Shown here: one piece after another, positions 48,651 to 59,286 of the stretch | Position numbering within the stretch: the stretch's first letter is position 1 | Layout of the letters: every line of letters begins with the position of its first letter | DNA from: Haloactinomyces albus | GTDB lineage: Bacteria; Actinomycetota; Actinomycetes; Mycobacteriales; Pseudonocardiaceae | Length of the DNA stretch: 64,000 nt | NCBI RefSeq assembly: GCF_031458135.1 | Contig: NZ_JAVDXW010000001.1 | Coordinates: 3,534,001 to 3,598,000, forward strand | Direction of reading: 5' to 3' | The notes under the pieces: model-generated | What the model saw: the letters and a program-made list of their open reading frames with translations, nothing else | Told to the model about the DNA's origin: nothing | The model's database searches: none | Made by a program: the position numbers and the translations under genes

Positions 48651-48722
48651 GCGGACGTGGCGCAGCGGTAGCGCATCAGCTTGCCAAGCTGAGGGTCGCG
48701 GGTTCGAATCCCGTCGTCCGCT
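48651..48722 (+). tRNA. tRNA-Gly(GCC)
   Basis: A 72-base cloverleaf. The acceptor stem is GCGGACG/CGTCCGC. The anticodon loop TTGCCAA between TCAGC and GCTGA reads GCC, and the T arm is GGGTTCGAATCCC. The discriminator is T. First of three closely spaced tRNA genes. Confidence 0.97.
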
Positions 48723-48767
48723 CTGGAAACTTCGGGTTCCAGCCGTTTCGGATGGAACTTTCGGCCC

Positions 48768-48839
48768 GGCGGAGTGGCCGAGTGGCTGAGGCAAGGGCCT
48801 GCAAAGCCCTGTACGCGGGTTCGATTCCCGCCTCCGCCT
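48768..48839 (+). tRNA. tRNA-Cys(GCA)
   Basis: A 72-base cloverleaf. The acceptor stem is GGCGGAG/CTCCGCC with discriminator T, as usual for tRNA-Cys. The anticodon loop CTGCAAA gives GCA. Confidence 0.97.
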
Positions 48840-48840
48840 C

Positions 48841-48912
48841 GCGCGATTAGCTCAGCGGGAGAGCGCTACCTTGACACGGTAGAGGTCGCTGGTTCAAACC
48901 CAGCATCGCGCA
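48841..48912 (+). tRNA. tRNA-Val(GAC)
   Basis: A 72-base cloverleaf starting one base after the tRNA-Cys. The acceptor stem is GCGCGAT/ATCGCGC. The anticodon loop TTGACAC gives GAC. It is a different valine isoacceptor from the one at 46648. Confidence 0.97.
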
Positions 48913-48917
48913 CTGTG

Positions 48918-48964
48918 GTCAGGCATGCCCCATCGATCGTCGATGGGGCATGCCTGACTTTTTT
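48918..48964 (+). terminator. Strong intrinsic terminator after the tRNA cluster
   Basis: A perfect 19-bp stem (48918-48936 and 48940-48958) with a TCG loop is followed by TTTTTT. It ends the tRNA transcript and overlaps the end of the convergent proline dehydrogenase gene. Confidence 0.95.
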
Positions 48965-49892
48965 ACTTTCCGCTGATGAGAGAGCGCAGGAAGAAGCCGA
49001 GGTTGGCGGGCCGCTCGGCGAGGCGGCGCATGAAGTAGCCATACCATTCGCCGCCGTAGGGGACGTACACTCGCATCCCCTCGTCCCCGGAAGCGATGCG
49101 CCGCTGTTCGGCTGGTCGGATGCCGTAGAGCATCTGGAATTCGTAGCTGTCCGGTGCCCGCCCGGTTCGCGTCGCCAGGTCGGAAGCGATGGCCACCATC
49201 CTCGGATCGTGGGTGGCCACCATCGGATACCCCGATCCGGTCATCAGCGTTTTCAGGCAGCGGACATAGGAGCGGTCCACCTCCTGCTTGTTCCGGAACG
49301 CCACGGAGGCGGGCTCGTTGTAGGCCCCCTTGCACAGCCGTACCCGCGAGCCCGGTGTGGCGAGGTCGCGACAGTCCTGTTCGGTGCGACGCAGATAGGC
49401 CTGCAGGACAGCGCCCACCCACGGGAAATCGGTGCGCAGGGTGGCAAGGATGTCCAGGGTGGCGTCCGTGGTGGTGTGATCCTCCATGTCCAGGGTCACG
49501 GTGGTGCCCGCGGCTTCCGCCGACTCGCAGATCAGGCGGGCATTGTCCAGCGCGATCTTGTCGCCGTCGGCGGGCAGGAGTTGCCCGATCGCGGACAGCT
49601 TCACCGACACTTCGGCCCTGCCGGCCAGACCGGCACGGTGCAGTGCACACAGCAGTCGCCGATATGCCTGCACCGTGTCCGTGGCCTGGGAGATGTTCTC
49701 GGTGTCCTCGCCGAGGTGGTCGAGAGTGACGGACAGGCCCTGATCGGCCAGTTCACGGGTGGCCCGCAGTGCATCGTCCGGTGTGGTCCCCGCGACGAAC
49801 CGATCCACCACCGAGCGGGTGAGCGGATTCGTCTCCACGGCTCGCCGGACCCCACCGGAACGGGCTGCGGCCAGCAAGGTGCTACGCAGCAT
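48963..49892 (-). CDS. Proline dehydrogenase
   Basis: A 309-residue flavoenzyme of the monofunctional ProDH type. It carries VSVKLSAIGQLL, TVTLDMEDHTTTDATL, a typical barrel strand, VRLCKGAYNEP and the C-terminal EFQMLYGIRP plus YVPYGGEWYGYFMRRLAERP, which binds proline. It oxidises proline to pyrroline-5-carboxylate with FAD and passes electrons to the respiratory chain. It follows the P5C dehydrogenase gene by 13 bp on the same strand, so the two form the full proline-to-glutamate operon. Confidence 0.95.
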   Translation of the reverse strand: MLRSTLLAAARSGGVRRAVETNPLTRSVVDRFVAGTTPDDALRATRELADQGLSVTLDHLGEDTENISQATDTVQAYRRLLCALHRAGLAGRAEVSVKLSAIGQLLPADGDKIALDNARLICESAEAAGTTVTLDMEDHTTTDATLDILATLRTDFPWVGAVLQAYLRRTEQDCRDLATPGSRVRLCKGAYNEPASVAFRNKQEVDRSYVRCLKTLMTGSGYPMVATHDPRMVAIASDLATRTGRAPDSYEFQMLYGIRPAEQRRIASGDEGMRVYVPYGGEWYGYFMRRLAERPANLGFFLRSLISGK

Positions 49893-49905
49893 CGTGAAAG
49901 CCCTC

Positions 49906-51534
<1,629 letters not shown>

Positions 51535-51643
51535 GACCGCGCGTCTCCTTGTGCGAAGTCCTGTCGAGCAGGACACGAGTGAATCGGGAGCGAGTTGCTG
51601 TGTTCTGTTGACCGGGAGCTTAGGAGCTTGTGGCCCTGCATGA

Positions 51644-51692
51644 TTTGTTCAACCGGCTACCGTTGACGGCCATGGATTGTTCTGTCGAACAA
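51644..51692. promoter_or_regulatory. TTGTTC inverted and direct repeats near the PucR start
   Basis: TTGTTC (51677-51682) and GAACAA (51687-51692) form a perfect 6-bp inverted repeat with a 4-base gap. Another TTGTTC lies upstream near 51646. The cluster sits between the regulator and the proline operon and may be the regulator site. Confidence 0.4.
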
Positions 51693-53408
51693 CACGGTGC
51701 GATGGACGGAGCTGCCGTGGATGGAGCTGCCGGATCCGGTCGAGCAGCCGCTGTGCCATTGCGCCGGCTCCTCATCGCCGTGGCGGAGCCGCTGGTCGAT
51801 GTGCTCGCTGCGCCTCGCGGATTCGACGTGGACGTGCGTGATGTCGTCATTGTCGATCCGGACGAGGAGTCCGGCACGCGCTCGGGCGACCTCGTGCTCG
51901 TCATCGGCGCGCGTGGTCGCTCCGCGGTCCGGTCGGTACGCGCGGCTGCTCGTGGGGGTGCGGCAGCGGTGGCGGTCAAGGTGGACGCCGATCAGGACGC
52001 GCGCGCCCTGCGCGAGACCGCCATCGACGGAGGAACCGCCTTGCTCGGGGTACGTCCCGAGGTCCGTTGGGAACAGCTCGAAGCCCTCGCTCGTTCCGCC
52101 GTCGACAACGCACGGCTGACCGCTGAGGCGGATGTGGGAGAGTCTCCGGGGGATCTGTTCTCCCTCGCCCAGACCGTCGCGACCATGACCGAGGGCATCG
52201 TCAGCATCGAGGACACCGCGAGCCGCGTGCTGGCCTACTCCCGTTCGGACGACGAGGTCGACGAGCTGCGCCGACTGTCGATCCTGGGGCGTCGTGGCCC
52301 GGAACCCTTTCTGGCGATGTTGCGTGAATGGGGTGTCTACCGGCGCCTTCGCTCCGGTGAGGAAGTCGTGCGAATCGACGAGCGCCCGGATTTGGGGATC
52401 CGGCGCCGGATGGCTGTGGGGATTCACGCAGGTACACAGCCACTGGGCACGATCTGGGTGCAGGAAGGGGTGCGCCCGCTGAGCGAACGAACCGACCGGG
52501 CGCTGTTGGGGGCCGCGCGCGTGGCGGCGCTTCAGCTCATCCGGCACCGCACGGAGACCACTGCGGCACCGCGCTTCCGCGAGAACCTGCTGACCGGATT
52601 GCTCGACAGCCGGATCGACGCCGAATCCGCGGCAGGCAGTATCGGCGCCGACGCCCGTAAGCCCGGCGTCGTCGTGGTGTTCACGCTGCGCCCCGATGAA
52701 CGGGCCGGTTCCGCCGACCGGTCCGAGATCGAGCTCCAGCGTGCGGAGATGACCAGCCTGATCTCCGTGCACGCTGCTTCGTATCGGCGCAGCGCCCTGG
52801 TCACCACGATCGGTTCCCGCGTCTATGTCCTGTTACCCGACCTGCCCGATCGGTCGGCGGAGTCCGCGGTGGTGGGACTGACCAGGGAGATCGTGGCAGC
52901 GGCGAAGAGTCACCTGCGCGCGCGGGTCCAGGCGGGCATCGGTTCGGTGGTTTCCACGCTGGAGGAGGTTGCCGTGTCGCGGACCGATGCGGACCGGATT
53001 CTCGATGCGATGGCCCACGATGTGGAAGCCGAGGTCGCCACCATCGCCGATGTGCGATCGCGAGTACTGGTCAGCGAGGTACTGACGTTGATGCAGCACC
53101 ACGAGCGGGTGCGTGACCCTCGAGTGGTGCTGCTGACCAACCATGACGTCGAGCACGGGACGGAGCTCGCCCGTTCGGTCCTGGCTTACCTGGAGGCCTT
53201 CGGCGAGGTGCGCAGGGCGGGCGGTTGGCTGCACATTCACCCCAACACGCTGCGCTACCGTATTCGGCGTGCCTGCGAACTCAGTGGTATCGACCTCGCC
53301 GAGCCCACCGAACGCCTGAGTGTCCACCTGCAGTTGTTGCTGGCCCAGCGGCACGGAGGTGCGGCACTGCGCTGCTTCCGGGAAGCATCGGATGCGTGGC
53401 ACGCGTGA
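51672..53408 (+). CDS. PucR-type regulator of proline catabolism
   Basis: From ATG 51672 the product has 578 residues; GTG 51630 would add 14. An N-terminal PucR-like region is followed by a GGDEF-related stretch (VVFTLRPDE, VYVLLPDLPD) and the C-terminal PucR helix-turn-helix GGWLHIHPNTLRYRIRRACELSGIDL. Such CdaR/PucR proteins (PruR in actinobacteria) activate proline utilisation genes and are encoded divergently from them, as here. It probably responds to proline or P5C. An inverted repeat TTGTTC-TGTC-GAACAA lies in its first codons. Confidence 0.9.
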   Translation: MDCSVEQHGAMDGAAVDGAAGSGRAAAVPLRRLLIAVAEPLVDVLAAPRGFDVDVRDVVIVDPDEESGTRSGDLVLVIGARGRSAVRSVRAAARGGAAAVAVKVDADQDARALRETAIDGGTALLGVRPEVRWEQLEALARSAVDNARLTAEADVGESPGDLFSLAQTVATMTEGIVSIEDTASRVLAYSRSDDEVDELRRLSILGRRGPEPFLAMLREWGVYRRLRSGEEVVRIDERPDLGIRRRMAVGIHAGTQPLGTIWVQEGVRPLSERTDRALLGAARVAALQLIRHRTETTAAPRFRENLLTGLLDSRIDAESAAGSIGADARKPGVVVVFTLRPDERAGSADRSEIELQRAEMTSLISVHAASYRRSALVTTIGSRVYVLLPDLPDRSAESAVVGLTREIVAAAKSHLRARVQAGIGSVVSTLEEVAVSRTDADRILDAMAHDVEAEVATIADVRSRVLVSEVLTLMQHHERVRDPRVVLLTNHDVEHGTELARSVLAYLEAFGEVRRAGGWLHIHPNTLRYRIRRACELSGIDLAEPTERLSVHLQLLLAQRHGGAALRCFREASDAWHA

Positions 53409-53474
53409 CGGCAGCTCGGCACGATCGTTAATGTTCACGTCCGCGAGTCCCGATGCCACTGGAGGGCCGGATCG

Positions 53475-53927
53475 ATGTCCAGCTATCGCACCGTCGTCGT
53501 CGGAACGGATGGCTCCCCGCCCTCGATGCGCGCGGTCGCCCGTGCTGCGGAGGTGACGCGCGATTCCGCGGCCGAGCTCGTGATCGTGTGTGCCTACTAC
53601 CCGAGCAGCGAGCGGGAGGTGGAACGCGCCCGTGACGAACTCGGCGACGAAGCGTTTCAGGTGATCGGCGCGGCCCCGGCCGAGCAGACACTGCGGGAGG
53701 CCGGTGAGCATGCCCGTGCGGCGGGCGTGGACAGCATCAAGACGGTCCCTGTAGTAGGGCCGCCGATCAACTCGTTGATCGAGACGGCGTACGAGCATGC
53801 GGCCGACCTTCTGGTCGTGGGAAGTCGTGGGCTGAACACGCTCAAGGGACGCATCCTCGGGTCGGTCCCCTCGGAGGTGTCGCGGCGCTCGGACTGTGAT
53901 GTACTCGTCGTTCGAACGGCGCGGTAG
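53475..53927 (+). CDS. Universal stress protein UspA
   Basis: A 150-residue single Usp domain. It begins YRTVVVGTDGSPPSMRAVARAAEV with the strand-Asp typical of the fold, and ends DLLVVGSRGLNTLKGRILGSVPSEVSRRSDCDVLVVRT. The nucleotide-binding motif GxxGx9GS is met by GSRGLNTLKGRILGSVPS, so it probably binds ATP. Such proteins aid survival in starvation and hypoxia. It precedes the cyclase gene by three bases on the same strand and is probably cotranscribed with it. Confidence 0.92.
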   Translation: MSSYRTVVVGTDGSPPSMRAVARAAEVTRDSAAELVIVCAYYPSSEREVERARDELGDEAFQVIGAAPAEQTLREAGEHARAAGVDSIKTVPVVGPPINSLIETAYEHAADLLVVGSRGLNTLKGRILGSVPSEVSRRSDCDVLVVRTAR

Positions 53928-53930
53928 CCC

Positions 53931-54887
53931 GTGTCCTCCGAGAATCCGATCGAGCGAGTTCTGCTCGGCGGCGAACCCCGGTACCGCAAGGCGGAAGTGG
54001 CCGAGGCGACCGGGGTTGAGCTGTCGCGGGCGGAACGGCTCTGGGAGGCCATGGGTTTCGCGCACGTCCCCGACGATGCGGTGGTGTTCACCGAGTCCGA
54101 CGTGACGGCGCTGCGCACGCTGCTCCAACTGGTTTCCGCCGAGGTCATCACTTCCGAGGTGGAGACGGCGGTGGCGCGGTCGCTGGCGCAGACCATGTCG
54201 CGGTTGGCGGAATGGCAGGTCGGAATCTTCAAGTCGGTTCTCGGGGAGAAGTTCGCCGACGACGTCGAGACGACCGCGCAGTTCGCGCAGGCGATCCTGC
54301 CGGTGATGGACCAGTTGCAGGGATACGTCTGGCGTCGCCACCTTGCCGCTATCGCGGGGCGGGAGCTCGAGGAGACCGATGCTCGAACCGACGAGCCGAC
54401 GAGCCTGGTGGTGGGGTTCGCCGACATCGTCGGTTACACCAGACTCGTCCGCGACTTCAGCGAGATCGAACTCGCCGGGCTGATCGACGACTTCGAGGAC
54501 CTCGTCACCCGGCGAATCGCCGAGAACCACGGCCGGATCGTGAAGACGGTCGGCGACGAGGTTCTTTTCGTCGCCGACACGGCGGCGAGTGCCGCCGAGA
54601 TCGCCCTGTCGCTGAACGAGGGGATCACCGCGGAACCCAGGCTGCCGCCACTGCGCATCGGGTTGGCCAAGGGCAGAGTGCTGGCGCGGTTCGGTGACGT
54701 CTACGGGTCGACGGTCAACATCGCCAGTCGCCTGACCACGCTGGCTCGACCCGCTTCCGTCCTGATCGACCGGGAATGTGCCGACGCGCTCCGGGACCAC
54801 CGCGAATTCTCCCTGGCCTCCATCGGTCCCACCAAGGTGCAGGGCTTCCGAGGCCTGCGTGCCTGGGCACTGCGCCGCGCCGCCTGA
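53931..54887 (+). CDS. Class III nucleotide cyclase
   Basis: A 318-residue soluble protein from GTG 53931. The N-terminal 150 residues are helical with a MerR-like or winged pattern YRKAEVAEATGVELSRAERLWEAMGF. Residues 160-318 form a class III catalytic domain: metal Asp in GFADIVGYTRL and in KTVGDEVLFV, and the transition-state Asn in GSTVNIASRL. The substrate-specifying Lys is in IVKTVGDE. The protein matches mycobacterial adenylate cyclases with an N-terminal regulatory region. It should make cAMP. Confidence 0.9.
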   Translation: MSSENPIERVLLGGEPRYRKAEVAEATGVELSRAERLWEAMGFAHVPDDAVVFTESDVTALRTLLQLVSAEVITSEVETAVARSLAQTMSRLAEWQVGIFKSVLGEKFADDVETTAQFAQAILPVMDQLQGYVWRRHLAAIAGRELEETDARTDEPTSLVVGFADIVGYTRLVRDFSEIELAGLIDDFEDLVTRRIAENHGRIVKTVGDEVLFVADTAASAAEIALSLNEGITAEPRLPPLRIGLAKGRVLARFGDVYGSTVNIASRLTTLARPASVLIDRECADALRDHREFSLASIGPTKVQGFRGLRAWALRRAA

Positions 54888-55009
54888 CTCGGAGCCGCCT
54901 GACTCGGATTCGCCCGACCCACTCCGCCGGGCCCGCCGCACACTGCTGTGATCGATTACTCACGGGGAGATGCTGCCGACATCCGGTGATGGCCATAAGG
55001 TCGTGAGCC

Positions 55010-56392
55010 ATGGGAGCCGATCGGGGAACAGCCACTACCCGCAGCCACTCCGCCGAGATCGAGGCCCTGGCGGCACAGTACGCACGGATCCCGGACTCGG
55101 ACGAGGTGCGCTTGGCCAAGCCCACCTCGAACCTCTTCCGCTTCCGCTCGCCGTCGCGTTCGCCCGGCCTCGACGTCAGTGGCCTGAACCGGGTGCTCTC
55201 GGTGGATCCCGACAGCCGTACGGCCGATGTGCAGGCGATGACCACCTACGAGGACCTGGTCGACGCGACGCTGCCGTACGGATTGATGCCGCTGGTGGTT
55301 CCGCAGCTCAAAACGATCACGCTCGGGGGTGCGGTGGCCGGGCTGGGCATCGAGGCCTCCTCGTTCCGCAACGGCTTACCGCACGAATCCGTACGGGAAA
55401 TGGAGATCCTCACCGGCGACGGACGGGTCGTGCTCGCACGGCCGGACAACGAGCACGCGGAGCTGTTCCGGGGATTTCCCAACTCCTACGGTTCGCTCGG
55501 CTACGCGCTGCGCCTGGTGATCGAGCTCGAACCGGTCGCGCCGTATGTCCGGCTCCGGCACGTGGGCTTCGACAGCGTGGCCGACTGCGTGGCCGCACTG
55601 TCGGAGATCTGGCGGACCCGGTCGTTCGAGGGCAGCCGGGTCGACTTCGTGGACGGCACCGTGTTCGACGCCGCATCGGTGTATCTGACGCTGGCGACGT
55701 TCGTGACCGAAGCACCCGAGCCGAGCGACTACACCGGTCGGCGGATTTACTACCGCTCGATCAGGCAGCGCACTGTCGATCACCTGCATGTACGGGACTA
55801 CCTCTGGCGTTGGGACACCGACTGGTTCTGGTGCTCCCGTGCCCTGGGCGCCCAGCATCCGCTCGTGCGTCCGTTCTGGCCGCGGCGCTACCTGCGCTCG
55901 GATGTGTACCGCCGGATGATCGCCGCCGACCGGCGGTTCGGGTTGTCGGCTCGGCTCAACCGCCGGCGGGGACGACCTCCGGACGAGCCCGTGATTCAGG
56001 ATGTCGAGATCCCGCTCGAGAGACTGGCGGAATTCCTGGAGTTCTTCCGCCGGGACATCGGGATCAGCCCCGTCTGGCTGTGCCCGGTCCGGTTGCGCGA
56101 TCCCGACGGCTGGTCGCTGTATCCGATGGACCCGCGGACCCGCTATGTCAACGTCGGTTTCTGGTCCACCGTTCCGGTGTCACCGGGGCAGGACGGTTCG
56201 GTCCACAACCGGGCCATCGAACGCACAGTGACCGAATTGGACGGGCACAAGTCGCTGTACTCGACCTCCTACTACGACGAGGACGAGTTCTGGCGGTTGT
56301 ACAACCGGCCTGCCTACCAGCGGCTCAAGGACCACTATGACGCATACGCCCGGTTGCCCGGGCTTTACGACAAGTGTGTGCGGGGTAGCTGA
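55010..56392 (+). CDS. tmsA: FAD-binding oxidoreductase TmsA/BfaA-like
   Basis: A 460-residue FAD-linked protein of the Dim/DWF1-related type: ITLGGAVAGLGIEASSFRNG, a PCMH-type FAD-binding stretch, then VREMEILTGDG and NSYGSLGYALRLVIEL. It is followed 23 bp on by a fatty-acyl methyltransferase gene. This order matches the tmsA/tmsB (bfaA/bfaB) pair of mycobacteria and relatives. There the methyltransferase makes a 10-methylene fatty acyl chain from oleoyl phospholipid and the oxidoreductase reduces it to 10-methylstearate. Activity is inferred from family and context. Confidence 0.88.
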   Translation: MGADRGTATTRSHSAEIEALAAQYARIPDSDEVRLAKPTSNLFRFRSPSRSPGLDVSGLNRVLSVDPDSRTADVQAMTTYEDLVDATLPYGLMPLVVPQLKTITLGGAVAGLGIEASSFRNGLPHESVREMEILTGDGRVVLARPDNEHAELFRGFPNSYGSLGYALRLVIELEPVAPYVRLRHVGFDSVADCVAALSEIWRTRSFEGSRVDFVDGTVFDAASVYLTLATFVTEAPEPSDYTGRRIYYRSIRQRTVDHLHVRDYLWRWDTDWFWCSRALGAQHPLVRPFWPRRYLRSDVYRRMIAADRRFGLSARLNRRRGRPPDEPVIQDVEIPLERLAEFLEFFRRDIGISPVWLCPVRLRDPDGWSLYPMDPRTRYVNVGFWSTVPVSPGQDGSVHNRAIERTVTELDGHKSLYSTSYYDEDEFWRLYNRPAYQRLKDHYDAYARLPGLYDKCVRGS

Positions 56393-56415
56393 CACAGCAG
56401 AGAGGAGAATCGGTT

Positions 56416-57645
56416 ATGGATGTGGCGGGGGTGGTGCCACGTGTCCTGGGAGAGGACCTGCCGGTCGAGTTCCGTGCCTACGATGGCAGCCGCGCCGGGC
56501 GTGCCGGTGCCGACATCCTGCTGGAGATCCGCTCGCCGCTGGCGCTGTCGCATCTGGCGGCCTCGCCCGACGAACTCGGGCTGGCACGGGCCTACGTCAC
56601 CGGGCATCTGGAGGTGCACGGTGACATGTACACCGCGCTGACCCGCTTCCCGGCCATCAGCCTGGAGGCGGTGCCCGGCCGTGTCCGGCTGGAGCTCATG
56701 CTCAAGCTCGCCGCGCACCGGCTGTGGTGGCCCGTTCGCCCGCCCGCGCACGAGGCGCGCCCGCATGGCCTGCGGCACTCCAAGAACCGGGACAGCCAGG
56801 CCATCTCCCACCACTACGATGTGTCGAACCGTTTTTACGAGTGGGTCCTGGGCCCGTCGATGACCTACACCTGCGCGGTGTTCCCCGACGCGGCGTCGAC
56901 GTTGGAACAGGCGCAATTCGCCAAGCACGATCTGGTCGCCCGCAAACTCGGCTTGTCCGAGGGCATGCGTCTACTCGATGTCGGTGCCGGCTGGGGCGGC
57001 ATGGTGCTGCACGCCGCCGAACACTACGGGGTACGTGCCCTCGGCGTGACCCTGTCCCGCGCACAGGCGCAGTGGGCACAGAAGGCCATCGCCGAGCGGG
57101 GACTCGCCGACCTGGCCGAGGTGCGCCACCTCGACTACCGCGATGTGGCCGAGTCCGACTTCGACGCGGTGAGTTCCATCGGGCTCACCGAGCACATCGG
57201 GCATGCGCAGGTTCCCGGTTACTTCGCCTTTCTCCGGGGCAAACTCCGTCCGGGCGGGCGGTTGCTCAACCACTGCATCACCCGTCCCGACGGCTCGCAC
57301 TCCGCACGGACGGGCAAGTTCATCGGCCGGTACGTGTTTCCCGACGGGGAACTGGAGTCCCCTGCCGCGGTGATCTCGGCCATGCACGACAACGGCCTCG
57401 AGGTCCGGCACGAGGAGAACCTGCGCGAGCACTACGCGAGGACTCTCGCCGCGTGGTCGGCCAATCTCGAAGCGCAGTGGAGCGACGCGGTTCGTGAGGT
57501 GGGGGTTGAGCGGGCGCGGATCTGGCGCCTGTACATGGCCGCGTCGCGGTTCGGGTTCGAGCAGAACAACATCCAGTTGCACCAGGTGCTGGGGGTGCGC
57601 CTCGACGGCACCGAGGCACACCTACCGCTTCGTCCGGACTGGTGA
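56416..57645 (+). CDS. tmsB: Cyclopropane-synthase family methyltransferase TmsB/BfaB-like
   Basis: A 409-residue SAM-dependent enzyme with ATG 56416 after AGAGGAG. It has the SAM motif LLDVGAGWGGM, then SQAISHHYDVSNRFYEWVLGPSMTYTCAVFPD, the CFA-synthase signature, and SIGLTEHIGHAQVPGYF and LLNHCITRP near the C-terminus. It matches both cyclopropane synthases and the tmsB/bfaB group; the adjacent FAD gene favours the latter, which puts a methylene group on oleoyl chains. Product: branched 10-methyl fatty acids of the membrane. Confidence 0.9.
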   Translation: MDVAGVVPRVLGEDLPVEFRAYDGSRAGRAGADILLEIRSPLALSHLAASPDELGLARAYVTGHLEVHGDMYTALTRFPAISLEAVPGRVRLELMLKLAAHRLWWPVRPPAHEARPHGLRHSKNRDSQAISHHYDVSNRFYEWVLGPSMTYTCAVFPDAASTLEQAQFAKHDLVARKLGLSEGMRLLDVGAGWGGMVLHAAEHYGVRALGVTLSRAQAQWAQKAIAERGLADLAEVRHLDYRDVAESDFDAVSSIGLTEHIGHAQVPGYFAFLRGKLRPGGRLLNHCITRPDGSHSARTGKFIGRYVFPDGELESPAAVISAMHDNGLEVRHEENLREHYARTLAAWSANLEAQWSDAVREVGVERARIWRLYMAASRFGFEQNNIQLHQVLGVRLDGTEAHLPLRPDW

Positions 57646-57670
57646 AGAGCCGTTCCAGAAGAACCGACCG

Positions 57671-59107
57671 CTATCGGGTGTCGGTGAGCGAGACCGGGGG
57701 AACGTAGTCGCTGACGAAAGTGCGGACCCACCAGTCCCCGGTGGCGCGGCGTTCCTCTCGCGTACTGAAGCGATAGTGGAACATCCGGGCACGGACGAAC
57801 GTCGGTGGCTGTTCCGGGAAGGGATTGTGCCGCAGCAGATTCAGCAGCTGCCGGTCGTTGCGCAGCAGCGCCTTCATCAATCCGGGAATCCACGAGCGTC
57901 CGTAGCTCGGGGAGATGGCGCAGAACCACATGAGCCAGTCCAGGCGCAGGTGGTAGGGGGCGATCTGCGGAGGACGCCGCGACGGGTCACCGGGCTTGCC
58001 GCGGAACTCGTACTCGCGCCAGTCCGACGAGTCGTCGGGATCGGAATCCGCCGTACCATCGATGATCACTTCGTAGCGCGTGCGGGTGACGCTGCCGAAA
58101 GCGCCGTAGGTGTTGCCCAGGTGCAGCTTGTTGAAGCTGCGGTTCATCACCTGTCGTCGTCCGAGCATGTTGCGCACCGGCCAGTAACCGAGCACGATCA
58201 TCAGGGCCGTCATCGCCAGCACGGTGGCCCGGTGCCAGAGTGGCGTGGGGGTGAGTTCGGGCATCCCGACCGGCAGCACCCGCCCCAGCAGTGCGTCGTT
58301 CATCGCCGCGAAGGCCAGCACGATGGTGAGTGCGTTGAGCCAGGCGAAGTTGCCGCTGAGCATCAACCACGCCTGCGTGGCGATGATGATCAGCGCTGCC
58401 ACATTGGCGGCGGGCTGTGGGGCGAACAGGACGAACGGCACGATCAGCTGAGTGCCGTGGTTGGCGACCACCTCGACCTTGTGCAGCCGGGGCGGCAGAT
58501 GGTGGAAGGCACGGCTGAGTGGTCCGGGCATCGGTTGGGTCTCGTGGTGGTAGTACAGCGCCGTGAGATTGCGCCAACTGGGATCGCCTCGAAGCTTGAT
58601 GAGGCCGGCCCCGAACTCGACGCGGAACAACAACCAGAGCAGGAGCCACAGCACCGGCGCGGGCGGCGTGGTACCGGACGGCCCCAGGAAGATCGCGAGA
58701 AAACCCGCTTCCAACAACAGGGATTCCCAGCCGAACGCGTACCAGATCTGGCCGATGTTGACGATGGACAGGTAGAGGAGCCAGAGCAGGCCCCACACGA
58801 CCATCGAAGCCCACAGGGGCAGCTTGTTCACCAGACCGAGCACCGTCGCCGCGCTCGCGAGGACGCCGCACCACGCCAGCACCGCGAAGAACCGGTCGGA
58901 ATAGTGCAGGTGGAACAGGCTCGGCGCACGACGAAAACCGGCCGAGGCGAGAAACCGCGGCACCGGAGTGAGTCCGTGCTCGCCGAGCAGCGGGCGGAAC
59001 TGGTTCACGGCGGTGAGGAAGGCGAGCAGGTAGACAAGACCCAGCAGGTGCTGAACGATCGCCCTCGCCAGCCGGTAGTCGGGAGCCCAGAACCACTCCC
59101 AGGGCAT
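57671..59107 (-). CDS. Lipase maturation factor family membrane protein
   Basis: A 478-residue protein with about eight hydrophobic segments over residues 15-310 and a globular C-terminal half. It matches the lipase maturation factor (LMF1-like) family: RPLLGEHGLTPVPRFL, NIGQIWYAFGWESLLLEAGFLAIF, GLIKLRGDPSWRNLTALYYHHETQPMPGPLS and APYHLRLDWLMWFCA. In animals LMF1 helps lipases fold; bacterial members have no proven role. It is convergent with tmsB. ATG 59107 is used. Confidence 0.9.
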   Translation of the reverse strand: MPWEWFWAPDYRLARAIVQHLLGLVYLLAFLTAVNQFRPLLGEHGLTPVPRFLASAGFRRAPSLFHLHYSDRFFAVLAWCGVLASAATVLGLVNKLPLWASMVVWGLLWLLYLSIVNIGQIWYAFGWESLLLEAGFLAIFLGPSGTTPPAPVLWLLLWLLFRVEFGAGLIKLRGDPSWRNLTALYYHHETQPMPGPLSRAFHHLPPRLHKVEVVANHGTQLIVPFVLFAPQPAANVAALIIIATQAWLMLSGNFAWLNALTIVLAFAAMNDALLGRVLPVGMPELTPTPLWHRATVLAMTALMIVLGYWPVRNMLGRRQVMNRSFNKLHLGNTYGAFGSVTRTRYEVIIDGTADSDPDDSSDWREYEFRGKPGDPSRRPPQIAPYHLRLDWLMWFCAISPSYGRSWIPGLMKALLRNDRQLLNLLRHNPFPEQPPTFVRARMFHYRFSTREERRATGDWWVRTFVSDYVPPVSLTDTR

Positions 59108-59286
59108 CCTCGTGCCTCCGTTTCGTGCGCCTTCGTTCTGGGCGCCTGCGCCGTGTGGGAAGGGCTGAAGTTCGCTTGGACTTCGGCCCCTCCCCAGGCC
59201 ACCGGAGACATCCTAAAGCGCCGAGCCGGAGCCATCAGGGCGAAATCCACCCCGATCGGGTGAGATGCGGGAGCCGCCTCCCGCGG

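Noticed and set aside
48651-48912. tRNA cluster as an integration site for a mobile element
   Set aside because: No integrase or direct repeat of a tRNA end is seen; the tRNAs are followed by an ordinary terminator and a core metabolic operon.
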